Positions 52,590-62,900 are shown, numbered from the stretch's first letter. The stretch: DNA of 64,000 bases from Nostoc spongiaeforme FACHB-130 (GCF_014698475.1 NZ_JACJTB010000001.1:248001-312000), one strand, 5' to 3'. The notes: a model not told the origin generated them from the sequence alone. Translations and numbers: made by a program.

Positions 52590-55500
52590 ATGCAAGGACT
52601 GAGGCGATCGCTTTTTCTCATCACCTTACCCCTAGCCACATTCGGGTATCTTGCTTCTATCGACACCGCCAACGGGCAAATTATTCCTGATAATACTCTC
52701 GGTGCTGAAAAATCAATTGTCAACACGGTTGATGTTGGTATTCCTGTTGACCTAATTTATGGCGGAGCAACTCGCGGAAAAAACCTCTTCCACAGTTTTC
52801 GAGAATTTAATGTTGGTGAAGGAAGAGGATCTGCTTTTTACAATCCGACTGGAATTGAAAATATTCTTAGTCGGGTTACAGGGAAAAATCCTTCAAACAT
52901 ATTCGGTCTACTAGGTGTTGGGGGTAATGCCAATCTATTCTTAATCAATCCCAACGGTATTGTATTTGGGCCAAATGCTCGTTTGTTGATGGGCGGTTCA
53001 TTTTTGGCAAGTACAGCCAACAGTCTAGTATTTGACAATGGGTTTGAGTTTAGCTCCACCAACCCACAAGCACCACCCATACTGACGGTTAATATCCCCA
53101 TTGGCTTGCAGTTTCGGGATAATCCAGCAAGTATCACCAATCGATTTGTAGCCGATGCCGATAATGTAGAGCTTCAGGTAGCGTCAGGGAAAACTTTATC
53201 TCTTGTAGGTGGGGACATTAGTTTAGATAGAGGAAGATTAACAGCAGCAGGGGGACAAATTACTTTAGGAAGTTTAGCTGGTGCGGGAACAGTTGGATTG
53301 AATAGTGATGGTAGTTTGAGTTTTCCCGATGGTGTAGCGCGAGGAAATGTATCACTAACCAATGGCGCTCAAGTAGATGTGACTGCTGGAGGGGGAGGTA
53401 GTGTTAACATCTATGCTCAAAATTTAGATATTTTAGGTAAGAGTGCTATCTGTGCAGGGATTGGAGCAACCTCAACTTGTGGCAACCGAGCATCAGATAT
53501 TGGATCTGTTGAGAACAAAGCGGGAGATGTTACGCTCAATGCCTTTGGAATATTAACTATACAGGGTAGTCAAGTAGAAAATAATGTCAATCCTAATGCG
53601 ATTGGTAGTGCTGGTGATATTAAGATTAAGGCTAGCTCAATGAACATGAGGGATAGAGCAAGCCTAAGTTCCAGCACCTATGGAAAACAGGATACAACTG
53701 GACAACCGAGCCGTGCTGGCAGAGTCTTATTGGAGATTGGTGATGCACTGAGTCTAGAAAATAGCAGCTATATCTTCAACAATGTGGAATATGGAGGAGT
53801 AGGACAGGGTGGTGACGTTCAGATTAAAGCAGGGTCACTTTCTTTGCTCAATGGCTCCCAAATTCAAACCTTAGTTCGTGAAACCGAAAATAACCAACCA
53901 CCAAGACGTGGAAACGCTGGCAAGGTGAATATTGATGTCCGTGATGCTGTCACAATTGCTGGTGTCGGCAAAGATAAAAAGCCCAGTGCAGTTTTCAGTA
54001 ATGTAAATACAGGAGTCATAGGCAACAGTGGTGACATCCATATCATGGCGGGTTCACTGTCTCTTACTGAAGGCGGTCTACTGAGTTCCAGTAACTCTGG
54101 AACCGGAGATGCGGGAAAAATATCTGTGCAAGCCAAGGATTCCATTTCTCTAGCAGGTATTGGCACTGCTATCTCCAGCGAGGTCGGGTCACAAGCTCAG
54201 GGCAATGCTGGTGATATTACTATCATGGCTCGGTCAATGAGCATGAGGGATGGAGCGGAACTGAGTTCCAGTACTGGGGCAAAACAGGATACAACTGGAC
54301 AACCGAGCCGTGCTGGCAGAGTCTTATTGGAGATTGGTGATGCACTGAGTCTAGAAAATAGCAGCTATATCTTCAACAATGTGGAATATGGAGGAGTAGG
54401 ACAGGGTGGTGACGTTCAGATTAAAGCAGGGTCACTTTCTTTGCTCAATGGCTCCCAAATTCAAACCTTAGTTCGTGAAACCGAAAATAACCAACCACCA
54501 AGACGTGGAAACGCTGGCAAGGTGAATATTGATGTCCGTGATGCTGTCACAATTGCTGGTGTCGGCAAAGATAAAAAGCCCAGTGCAGTTTTCAGTGCTG
54601 TAAATACAGGAGTCATAGGCAACAGTGGTGACATCTATATCATGGCTCGGTCAATGAACATGAGGGATGGAGCGACACTGAGTTCTAGCACCTATGGAAA
54701 ACAAGATACCACTGGACAACTGAGCCGTGCTGGCATAATTTCATTGCAGGTTGATGATGCGCTGACAATTTCTGGTACAAGTAACGATATAAATCGATAT
54801 CCCAGTAGCATTAACAGCATTTTGGGTCAAGGAGCGATTGGTAAAGGTGGAGATATCAACATTCAAGCTGGGTCGCTCACTGTAAAGGATGGGGCGAGAA
54901 TAGATAGCAGTACTGCTGGACAACAGGATACTTCGGGGCAACCAAGTCGTGCTGGAGATGTGAATATTAATGTCCAAGGCACTATCAATTTTTCTGGATA
55001 TACTACTCAAATGCTTGATGGAAGTAAACAACAGTTCTACTCAGGAATTTCAAGCCAAGTATATTTAGGAGCAATAGGTAACGGCGGCAATATAACTATT
55101 CAAGCCGGATCGCTATCAATGAATGATTGTTGTAGCGTTATTTCTAATGCTACTTCTGGTCAAGGAAATGCAGGAAAAGTATCAGTGAAAGTTGATGACT
55201 TCATCCAACTCGCCGACCTTAGCAACATTAGAAGCAATGTAGAACCAGGAGGTATAGGAGTTGGGGGTGATATAGATATTCAAGCGCGATCGCTTACCTT
55301 AACAGATGGTTCTCAGATACTGGCTGCTGTTATGCGTCAAGGATCGGGTTCTTCTGCTGGAAGAGGAAAAGCTGGAAATATAAATATTAACGCTACCGAT
55401 TTTGTCAATATTTCTGGTGTTAGTTCTACTCAATATCCTTTTGCTGATTCCTTGAATCCTTCTAAAATTTTGCTAACGGCAGGATATTCCAGTGGATTAT

Positions 55501-56843
55501 TTGCCAGTGCCGAAAGAGGAACAACTGCAATAGATATCAAAGCTTCAGGAGATATAAAGATTACCACTGGTAACTTTCTTTTGACAAATGGTGCAGTAGT
55601 AAATACCTTAACGTCCAATACTGGTAATGGAGGAAAAATAACTATAAATGCCAAGACCTTGACAGCTACTGGTGGTGGACAACTCCTCACCACTACGCGT
55701 GGTAGTGGGCGTGCTGGCGACATCTCTTTAAAGATTTCTGACGGTATTACTCTTTCTGGTATTGACCCTAACTTTAATGAACGATTAACACGGGTTGAAC
55801 AGACTATAAAAAATAGTTCACTTAACGAATTACCTAGAGACATAGTAAATAATCAGGGATCTGCAAGCGGGATATTTGCTAACACGAGTCCTGACTCTGT
55901 AGGAGACGCTGGCACAATATCCATTGATCCCAGAACATTAGTGATTCGTGATCGCGCAGGTATTGGGGTAAATAGTCAGGGAAAAGGAAAAGGCGGGAAC
56001 ATTGAGATCAATTCAGGTAATCTTACGCTGGATAATAATGCCTTTATCTCGGCGAACACAGCCAGCAATCAGGGTGGCGATATTTTCCTGACAATCGGAG
56101 ACCTATTACTATTACGCCGAAACAGTAATATATCTACCAATGCCGGTACTGATCAAGCTGGTGGAGATGGAGGCAACATCAAAATTGACTCTGATTTCAT
56201 TGCTGCCCTATCCTCAGAAAATAGTGATATCACCGCTGATGCTTTTACAGGCAGAGGGGGTAGAGTCGAGATTACAGCTAAGGGTATCTTCGGCATTAAA
56301 CCCCGTAACTATCAAACCCAGCGTAGTGATATTACTGCAAGTTCAGAATTTGGCATAACAGGCACCGTGACACTTAACACCCCAAATGTTGATCCCAGTC
56401 ATGGGTTAGTTGAATTACCCAAGAATGTTGTTGACCCCACCGAGCAAATTGCCCAAAATCCCTGTCAACGCGGTGTAGGCAGTAAATTTATCATCACTGG
56501 ACGCGGTGGCTTACCACCTAGCCCCAATGAAGCAACTAGCAGCGATGCTGTGCGAGTTGATTTAGTAGAACCTGCACCTGGGAGAAGTGGGGGAGCAGGG
56601 GAGCAGAGGCGCATCACTTCTCCTTCCCTACGGGACGCTACGCGAACGGAGACGCTAACGCGAACGTCTACGCTCAGTGGCCAGGGGGCAGAGGAGAAAG
56701 GGAAGTCTTCAGTTGCTAAATCAATTGTGCCTGCTCAAGGATGGATATTCGATAAAAATGGTGAGGTGATGCTGACAGGTTATGACCCCACAGGCACAGG
56801 TTTGCAACGTCTCGTTAATTCAGATGTTTGTCCAGTACCTTGA
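52590..56843 (+). CDS. Filamentous haemagglutinin-like TpsA exoprotein
   Basis: 1417 aa from ATG 52590, which starts the signal peptide; the frame extends 12 codons upstream without a good start. Signal peptide (about 1-32), then the TPS secretion domain with NLFLINPNGIVFGPNA near residue 115. The rest is a long beta-helix made of repeats such as GGDVQIKAGSLSL and GNAGKVNI. A 199-residue segment is duplicated: nt 53684-53999 and 54281-54596 appear identical over 316 bp, offset 597 bp. Near the C-terminus (about 56590-56690) a repeat-like DNA block adds a Thr/Arg-rich stretch (DATRTETLTRTSTL). No C-terminal anchor is seen. Confidence 0.93.
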   Translation: MQGLRRSLFLITLPLATFGYLASIDTANGQIIPDNTLGAEKSIVNTVDVGIPVDLIYGGATRGKNLFHSFREFNVGEGRGSAFYNPTGIENILSRVTGKNPSNIFGLLGVGGNANLFLINPNGIVFGPNARLLMGGSFLASTANSLVFDNGFEFSSTNPQAPPILTVNIPIGLQFRDNPASITNRFVADADNVELQVASGKTLSLVGGDISLDRGRLTAAGGQITLGSLAGAGTVGLNSDGSLSFPDGVARGNVSLTNGAQVDVTAGGGGSVNIYAQNLDILGKSAICAGIGATSTCGNRASDIGSVENKAGDVTLNAFGILTIQGSQVENNVNPNAIGSAGDIKIKASSMNMRDRASLSSSTYGKQDTTGQPSRAGRVLLEIGDALSLENSSYIFNNVEYGGVGQGGDVQIKAGSLSLLNGSQIQTLVRETENNQPPRRGNAGKVNIDVRDAVTIAGVGKDKKPSAVFSNVNTGVIGNSGDIHIMAGSLSLTEGGLLSSSNSGTGDAGKISVQAKDSISLAGIGTAISSEVGSQAQGNAGDITIMARSMSMRDGAELSSSTGAKQDTTGQPSRAGRVLLEIGDALSLENSSYIFNNVEYGGVGQGGDVQIKAGSLSLLNGSQIQTLVRETENNQPPRRGNAGKVNIDVRDAVTIAGVGKDKKPSAVFSAVNTGVIGNSGDIYIMARSMNMRDGATLSSSTYGKQDTTGQLSRAGIISLQVDDALTISGTSNDINRYPSSINSILGQGAIGKGGDINIQAGSLTVKDGARIDSSTAGQQDTSGQPSRAGDVNINVQGTINFSGYTTQMLDGSKQQFYSGISSQVYLGAIGNGGNITIQAGSLSMNDCCSVISNATSGQGNAGKVSVKVDDFIQLADLSNIRSNVEPGGIGVGGDIDIQARSLTLTDGSQILAAVMRQGSGSSAGRGKAGNININATDFVNISGVSSTQYPFADSLNPSKILLTAGYSSGLFASAERGTTAIDIKASGDIKITTGNFLLTNGAVVNTLTSNTGNGGKITINAKTLTATGGGQLLTTTRGSGRAGDISLKISDGITLSGIDPNFNERLTRVEQTIKNSSLNELPRDIVNNQGSASGIFANTSPDSVGDAGTISIDPRTLVIRDRAGIGVNSQGKGKGGNIEINSGNLTLDNNAFISANTASNQGGDIFLTIGDLLLLRRNSNISTNAGTDQAGGDGGNIKIDSDFIAALSSENSDITADAFTGRGGRVEITAKGIFGIKPRNYQTQRSDITASSEFGITGTVTLNTPNVDPSHGLVELPKNVVDPTEQIAQNPCQRGVGSKFIITGRGGLPPSPNEATSSDAVRVDLVEPAPGRSGGAGEQRRITSPSLRDATRTETLTRTSTLSGQGAEEKGKSSVAKSIVPAQGWIFDKNGEVMLTGYDPTGTGLQRLVNSDVCPVP
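53684..54596 (+). repeat. Internal 597-bp duplication in the haemagglutinin gene
   Basis: Copy 1 (53684-53999) and copy 2 (54281-54596) read as identical over 316 bp at an offset of exactly 597 bp (199 codons), and partial similarity continues for about 45 bp. A third, more diverged relative starts near 54655. Confidence 0.9.
56630..56676 (+). repeat. Repeat-like GACGCTACGCGAACG block inside a gene
   Basis: GGGACGCTACGCGAACGGAG and ACGCTAACGCGAACGTCTAC follow each other in the haemagglutinin reading frame. A related block lies in the intergenic region at 22370-22395. Confidence 0.6.
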
Positions 56844-57034
56844 ATTAATTCGTAATTAAACGTGGTGTGCAATGTTCTTTCAGACCTAACCCCCAACCCC
56901 TTCCCTTGTGGGAAGGGGAGCAAGAGTCAAAGCCTCTCCCCGTCGCGGGGAGAGGTTTGGAGAGGGGTTAAGCCAAAGTCTGGAATTCACATATTTTTAA
57001 CCCATAAAGAAAATATTGACAAGGAAGGCAGAGT

Positions 57035-59974
57035 ATGGTTTTTAAACTGTCTAACCTAGTGCAGAGATTGCAGAATCTAGTTAAAAGACTATACACTAAA
57101 CGATCGCCTACAGTAACTAAACCGCGATCGCTCCTCCTATTAATACTCTTACTTGTCCTCTCTTTCACCATTCCCCTGGTTGCTCACCAAGTCTCGGCAT
57201 CAACTGTCATCGCTCAAACTCAGCAAAATCCCTTACAACTGGTAGAACAAGCCAAAAAACTCTACACTACCGGACAATTTGAGCAGGCGGCTTTGGTTTG
57301 GCAACAAACGGCTGAAGCCTTTGCTGCTCAAGGGGATAAGCTCAATCAGGCAATGGCTTTGAGTAATCTTTCCCTCACACAACAACAACTGGGTAAGTGG
57401 AAAGAAGCAGAACAGGCGATCGCAACTAGCCTTCAACTCCTCGAAACCCAGGAGCAAACACCAACGCAACGCCGCATCCAAGCGCAAACCTTGGATATTC
57501 AAGGAGAGCTAGAATTAGCAATGGGGCGATCGCAAGCAGCCCTGAAAATTTGGCAACAGGCAGCTGACATATATAAAGATATCGGCAATAAAGAGGGATT
57601 GCTCCAGAATCAAATTAACCAAGCTCAGGCCATGCAAGAATTAGGGCTTTATCGCCGAGCTTGTGAAACATTACTAGCAGCTTTAGAAATTGAGCATCAA
57701 GACCTTGTTATCTCAGAACAAAAACTACAAAACCTGAGCGCAAAACTTGCAACAACAGGAAAGTTGACATCTTTACAAGTCGTGGGATTACGTAGCCTTG
57801 GTGATGTTCTGCGAGTGATTGGTAATAGAAAAGATTCCGAACTGGTTTTAGCAGAAAGTGTAAAATTAGCACAACAATTGGGTGATACTCAAAACTTGGC
57901 TGCAAGCTACCTTAGTTTAGGTAATACATTTTTGACATTAGGTAATCAAAAAGCCCAAACAGAAAAAACTACCACGCCAATTACATTCACATCATCTCAA
58001 AACTGCATAGCACAAGCAAATAATACTGCTGTCGAACTATACCAACAAGCAGCAGGCTGCTATCACCAAGCTGAGTTATCCCCTGATGCAAACACTAGCA
58101 CCAACGCACAACTCAATTTACTCAGCCTTTTAATCCAGACTCAACAATGGGCTGATATATCAACACTACTGCCTAAAATTCAACCCCAACTAAATAAATT
58201 GCCTATTAGCCACAAAGCTATATATGCTCAAATAAATTTGGCACAAAATCTCATCTGTCTGAAATCAGCCGTAAATCCACAAGTATCTCAATTATCATCC
58301 CCCCTACTTCAGCAATGCGGAGTAACCCAGAAAAAAACAACTAATACTGGGGATAATACCTTGCCACCTTCACTGATACCTGCATGGGAAGATGTGGCAA
58401 AAATTGTCACCACTGCACGCAACCATGCTCAAATTTTGCAAGACAAGCAAGCAGAAGCCTACGCTTTGGGTTATTTAGGCGGAGTTTACCAAGAAATTGG
58501 AGACATGACTAATGCTCAAAGGTTGACCGAACAAGCCTTGCGGTTAGCTTCTTCCTTCAATACGCCACATATTGCCTATCGTTGGCAATGGCAATTAGGA
58601 CGACTGCGGCGAATTCAAAAGAACCAACAAGGTGCAGTTATTGCTTACACAGGAGCATTTGAAACTCTCAAGTCATTACGTAAAGACCTGACTGCTGTCA
58701 TTAACCCAGAGGTGCAATACACTTTTCGAGACAGTGTAGCACCAGTTTATCGAGAACTTGTCGATTTACTGTTGCAAGGTAACAATTCTCAGCAAAAAAA
58801 CCTCAAACAAGCTCGTGATGTAATTGAGGCTCTTCAATTAGCAGAATTGGATGATTACTTTCGAGATGCTTGCATTCAAGCTAAACCACAACAGATTGAT
58901 CAAGTCGTAGATAAAGCTACTCCCAAAGCCGCAGTTTTGTATGCAATTACTTTACCAGAACGCTTAGAATTAATCTTGAAAGTGCCGGGTCAAGACAACT
59001 TAGAACACTACACCACAACAGTTACCCAAGAAGAATTAGAAAAAAACTTACAACAACTAATAGAACGTCTCAACGATAAAACCAGTTTTGCTTACGAAAT
59101 TCAAGCATTATCTCAACAAACATACGATTGGTTAGTTCAACCAATACAACCTAAGTTAGCCAAGAATCAAGTAAAAACCTTAGTATTTGTCTTAGATGGA
59201 ATGTTAAGAAATATTCCTATGGCAGTCTTATATGACCGCCCCAGTCAGGAATATTTAGTGCAGAAATATGCTCTAGTTCTCACTCCAGGGCTGCAACTCA
59301 TTAATCCTCGCCCTCTAGCAAATGTCCCCTTAAAAGCCATAATAGCTGGTATAAGTAAAGAACTTAATTTTACTGACGAAAATGAGTATTTTCATAATCT
59401 TGAGTTCGTACCTAATGAATTAGGAGAAATTGAGAAGGAAATTCAAAATAATGAAAAATTGCTAGATCAAGATTTTAGGAAAAATATACTGCAACAGCAT
59501 CTAGCAACTGCTAAGTTTACTATTGTTCACTTAGCAACTCATGGTGAATTTAACTCTGACCCGGAAAAGACTTTTATTGCTACCTGGGATCGGCTAATTA
59601 AAATCAAAGACTTGGATAGTTTACTGCGAGCAGGCAAAACAAATCAACCAATTTCTATCGAATTACTTGTTCTCAGTGCTTGTGAAACAGCTACAGGAGA
59701 CAACCGCGCTACGCTAGGACTAGCTGGCGTTGCTGTGAGAGCCGGAGCGAGAAGTACGTTAGCAAGTTTGTGGTCAGTCAACGATGAATCTACATCTGAA
59801 CTCATGGGTGAATTTTATCGTGAGTTAGTTCATGCGAATGGCAGAAAAAATATCAGTAAAGCTGAAGCTCTCCAGCAAGCTCAGTTAGCTCTGTTAAACA
59901 ATCATAATCCGAATAAACAATGGGAACGTCCTTATTATTGGGCCCCCTTTGTTTTAGTGGGAAATTGGCTGTAA
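57035..59974 (+). CDS. Exported TPR-CHAT domain protein
   Basis: 979 aa, with AAGGAAGG 8 nt before ATG. A hydrophobic stretch (about 31-47) after a basic region, ending VSAST, predicts export or anchoring. Residues about 68-570 are TPR-like helical repeats (for example LYTTGQFEQAALVWQQTAEAF). The C-terminal 330 residues are a CHAT domain with ATHGEF (His836) and LSACETATGD (Cys883), then GLAGVAVRAGARSTLASLW and the final PYYWAPFVLVG. His and Cys are the caspase-like dyad, so peptidase activity is plausible. It lies 190 bp after the haemagglutinin on the same strand. Confidence 0.93.
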   Translation: MVFKLSNLVQRLQNLVKRLYTKRSPTVTKPRSLLLLILLLVLSFTIPLVAHQVSASTVIAQTQQNPLQLVEQAKKLYTTGQFEQAALVWQQTAEAFAAQGDKLNQAMALSNLSLTQQQLGKWKEAEQAIATSLQLLETQEQTPTQRRIQAQTLDIQGELELAMGRSQAALKIWQQAADIYKDIGNKEGLLQNQINQAQAMQELGLYRRACETLLAALEIEHQDLVISEQKLQNLSAKLATTGKLTSLQVVGLRSLGDVLRVIGNRKDSELVLAESVKLAQQLGDTQNLAASYLSLGNTFLTLGNQKAQTEKTTTPITFTSSQNCIAQANNTAVELYQQAAGCYHQAELSPDANTSTNAQLNLLSLLIQTQQWADISTLLPKIQPQLNKLPISHKAIYAQINLAQNLICLKSAVNPQVSQLSSPLLQQCGVTQKKTTNTGDNTLPPSLIPAWEDVAKIVTTARNHAQILQDKQAEAYALGYLGGVYQEIGDMTNAQRLTEQALRLASSFNTPHIAYRWQWQLGRLRRIQKNQQGAVIAYTGAFETLKSLRKDLTAVINPEVQYTFRDSVAPVYRELVDLLLQGNNSQQKNLKQARDVIEALQLAELDDYFRDACIQAKPQQIDQVVDKATPKAAVLYAITLPERLELILKVPGQDNLEHYTTTVTQEELEKNLQQLIERLNDKTSFAYEIQALSQQTYDWLVQPIQPKLAKNQVKTLVFVLDGMLRNIPMAVLYDRPSQEYLVQKYALVLTPGLQLINPRPLANVPLKAIIAGISKELNFTDENEYFHNLEFVPNELGEIEKEIQNNEKLLDQDFRKNILQQHLATAKFTIVHLATHGEFNSDPEKTFIATWDRLIKIKDLDSLLRAGKTNQPISIELLVLSACETATGDNRATLGLAGVAVRAGARSTLASLWSVNDESTSELMGEFYRELVHANGRKNISKAEALQQAQLALLNNHNPNKQWERPYYWAPFVLVGNWL

Positions 59975-60015
59975 ATAATTTAGGAATTACGCAAGTGTCA
60001 TAATCAAACTAACTA

Positions 60016-60079
60016 TAGGGTGCGTCAGACCTAATAATTTCGTACAAATGAGAGGATTTTTCACATCTGACGCACCCTA
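60016..60079. repeat. 14-bp perfect inverted repeat
   Basis: TAGGGTGCGTCAGA (60016-60029) pairs with TCTGACGCACCCTA (60066-60079), loop 36 nt, between the converging CHAT and DUF928 genes. A smaller hairpin CCAGTTGG/CCAACTGG follows at 60097-60123. They may terminate both transcripts, but neither has a clear T-run. Confidence 0.65.
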
Positions 60080-60145
60080 CCCCTCTTAGTCTGATCCCAG
60101 TTGGGGATTTAAACACCAACTGGAACATTTCTGAATTTTGATTGT

Positions 60146-60913
60146 TTAACTTTGAGGAGTTACAGTACCAAAATTAGATTCTTGACCTAGCATTTCTAAA
60201 CCAACGCCTTCAGCTTCTAACAAATCAACCCATTCTTGTTTTAAAGTTGGGTCTTGTGGATTTTGGCGACGGCGTTCAGCTAAATTTGTCAATGCGTCAT
60301 ACCAAATCCGATTATCTAAATAACTTTGGTAATCTTTAGTTATAGCGGAACGAAGGCTGACTCGTTTGATTGATCCCCCAACATCAAAACTCTTACCACT
60401 ATTACAAACAAGCCGAAAATACCAATTGTAAACTTTATCCTGTTGCAGGGCATTTTGAGGTTTTGATGGCAAAGTAACACCAACAATTCCCGGCGTTGAT
60501 TGTATTGTATATTGAGTTCTATCTAAGGTTTTTTGTGCTGCTTCATCCTGCAATACTAGCTCAACGTATTTGATATTTCTCGGATAGTTAGGAACATAAA
60601 CCCAAAAGGTAGGATACTCAGAGACAGTTAATGCCCATGTTGCTGTTTTAGGAACCAAAGCAGTTAGTTCTTTTCTTTCTATACCGTCACAATTACCACG
60701 ACTAGCAGCATCCGTTTGTCGATTTGGTCTACCCGTGCCAGAAAAATCAAGTTTTGGTTTGCGGGCTAAATTTGCTAAATGAAAGTTGGAATTGATATTT
60801 GAGTTAGTAGACTCTGCTAAAACTGATATGGGATAGCTAGTTAAGCCAGCCACTACCAAAGAGACAGAAAAAACAAGAGAAGATTTTTGAAAAATTGACT
60901 TTGTTCTATTCAT
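60146..60913 (-). CDS. DUF928 family exported protein
   Basis: 255 aa. A signal peptide (hydrophobic 14-30, ending VLAES) is followed by a basic linker and the DUF928 core: ALVPKTATWALTVSEYPTFWVYVP and later TPGIVGVTLPSK and VYNWYFRLVC. Two Cys residues could form a disulfide outside the cytoplasm. Function unknown. It ends 172 bp from the CHAT gene and starts 18 bp after the CHASE2 gene stop, so CHASE2 and DUF928 form one operon. Confidence 0.88.
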   Translation of the reverse strand: MNRTKSIFQKSSLVFSVSLVVAGLTSYPISVLAESTNSNINSNFHLANLARKPKLDFSGTGRPNRQTDAASRGNCDGIERKELTALVPKTATWALTVSEYPTFWVYVPNYPRNIKYVELVLQDEAAQKTLDRTQYTIQSTPGIVGVTLPSKPQNALQQDKVYNWYFRLVCNSGKSFDVGGSIKRVSLRSAITKDYQSYLDNRIWYDALTNLAERRRQNPQDPTLKQEWVDLLEAEGVGLEMLGQESNFGTVTPQS

Positions 60914-60931
60914 AATTTCCTCTAAATACTA

Positions 60932-62290
60932 TCAACTGTTACTAGAGGTGGTCTGCGAATACGCTAAAGCAATGGCTACACAAGCTGAAGTGAGAAACAA
61001 ACCCAGAGTGGGGGGTATAAGCGGCAACCAGCCACCCTGAGTAAAAGCAAAAAAACATAGTCCGTATAAAATGGCGATCGCTATACCTACAACTAGAGTC
61101 CGCCTCAATGGCGATCGCCAATACTCAATTAATATCCCTACAACCAAAGCCCAGATCCAAACCCAGATGATTTCCCAAGCTTGCGGCCACCACCACAACA
61201 AAGGTCGTTGATCTAACACAGCACTAATAATTTGACTCACCATGTGTGCCTGAATGAACACCCCAGGTATTTTTTGTCCATAGGGAGTCTTATGAAAATC
61301 CCTAGAATTTGGGGCAGTAGTACCAATTAAAATAATGCGATCATTGACTAAACTTGGTAATCTGTCTTTTTGTGCATCTTCAAGGATATCTGTCAGGTTT
61401 ATTTGCTGGGCAATTGATTCATCAGGTTTCAGTGATCTGTAATTGAGAAGAATTTGGTAGCCTAACTCTTCTTTTGTCGGTAACTGATACCCACCAGCAT
61501 CTGAAACTAACTTGGGAAAAAAGATTTTACCAATTTGTAAGGTCTTATCTGGTGTTTGTTGGATTGGTGAAACATTTTTTGTTTCTAAGTAAAGAAGTGC
61601 AATCCGCAGACTAAATGATTGGTCTGTGTAACACTGATCGCTAGGTGTCATACCCAAGAATTGGCGACGGATAACCTCATCTGAATCTTCCGGGATATTA
61701 CTAAAACCCAAACGTTGATTTTGCTCTGACGGAATTTCAGGAGGAGCTTTTGTTCCTTCTACACTGCACGTAACAATCAAACGCTTGTTATCCTGAAATT
61801 GTTTTGCTAGTTCTGGGAATTTTTGGTTGACACTAAAATCACGGAAAATATCTAAACCTATGACTCGCGGTTGATGCTGATTCAATTTTTGTAAGACTTC
61901 TTGAAGTGCTTGATCTGATAAAGATTCTCCTCCCTTCTGCATTTTTTTCTGATTTTGATAATCTAGATCATCGTCAGTAACTGTGACTACCAGTAAGCGC
62001 GGATCTGGTTGTTCAAGAGGGCGCGATCGCATCATCCGGTCAAATGCCATCAACTCTGATGACTGTAATAATCCCGAAGGTCGCACTACTCCCATCAGTA
62101 AGCCGACAATGATCACACTGGCTAAGAATGCAGTTTGAAATTTTGAAGAGCGCCGCAGTGGTCTCAACTTTCCGTTGACACTTGGTGGTTCTGCTTCTGC
62201 TGGTTTCTTTGATTCCTGCATATATCGCAGAACTGTTATGAATGCGCCTGCTGCTGCTGCTAGGGCTGAAATTAGGCTTGGTAAATCCAT
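60932..62290 (-). CDS. CHASE2 sensor-domain protein without output domain
   Basis: 452 aa. One helix at about 53-70, then an extracytoplasmic CHASE2 domain (about 75-350) with the segments FDRMMRSRPLEQPDPRLLVV, PRVIGLDIFRDF and RIILIGTTAPNSRDFHKTPYG, then three helices (about 370-445). Only a few residues follow, so no kinase, cyclase or CHAT domain is attached. CHASE2 is usually the input part of a signalling protein. Here the output must lie in a separate protein, or the protein acts otherwise. Confidence 0.92.
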   Translation of the reverse strand: MDLPSLISALAAAAGAFITVLRYMQESKKPAEAEPPSVNGKLRPLRRSSKFQTAFLASVIIVGLLMGVVRPSGLLQSSELMAFDRMMRSRPLEQPDPRLLVVTVTDDDLDYQNQKKMQKGGESLSDQALQEVLQKLNQHQPRVIGLDIFRDFSVNQKFPELAKQFQDNKRLIVTCSVEGTKAPPEIPSEQNQRLGFSNIPEDSDEVIRRQFLGMTPSDQCYTDQSFSLRIALLYLETKNVSPIQQTPDKTLQIGKIFFPKLVSDAGGYQLPTKEELGYQILLNYRSLKPDESIAQQINLTDILEDAQKDRLPSLVNDRIILIGTTAPNSRDFHKTPYGQKIPGVFIQAHMVSQIISAVLDQRPLLWWWPQAWEIIWVWIWALVVGILIEYWRSPLRRTLVVGIAIAILYGLCFFAFTQGGWLPLIPPTLGLFLTSACVAIALAYSQTTSSNS

Positions 62291-62900
62291 AGAACTCCTA
62301 TGATCTGGAATTGCGACCAGTCAAAACGTGGATTAGAGTTCAAATCCGAGATAATTACTGCGCCAATATATTAAAGTGAATACTCCAGAAAAATATCGAA
62401 TTGATAAACCTATACGGTGTAATGATTGCTTCAACTCAGTACGAGATTGTTGATTACTTTTAACTCAATGCTTGATACCTACCAAAAGGTTACCTTTTTA
62501 GTAACAAACAAGTACCAATTCGTAAATAAATTTTATAGTAAGAGCAATTTTTACAAATTTTGAATAATAATGAAATTTAGTCATATATAGCCCTCTTCCG
62601 TCAGTCTCTGAAAACTTTTGCCATTTCTGAATTCTAAAGCTTTTGTATAGCAAGCGATCGCCAGATTATTTCTTAATAACAAATACAAGACCTATTTTTT
62701 TCTAATAGGAAAGCCTATATTGACTGACTAATAAAGCTTTCAGAGATTGACTGTACGGAAAGTGACAGAAGAGGGGTAAAAACAGATGAGAGAACTAATT
62801 TTGAAGGTGCAAAAATGAGAAATATCTCTAGGTAAGAAATTTACACTCACCATCATTAAAAGCTGGAACTTATAATATCCAATATCCCGATCGCAATGAT
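62291..62900. other. 610-bp divergent gap without a gene
   Basis: It lies between the CHASE2 operon (-) and the creatininase gene (+). It is A/T-rich, with one HIP1-like site and a small hairpin GTTAC/GTAAC near 62487-62503. A few short frames show no ribosome site or recognisable product. Confidence 0.5.
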
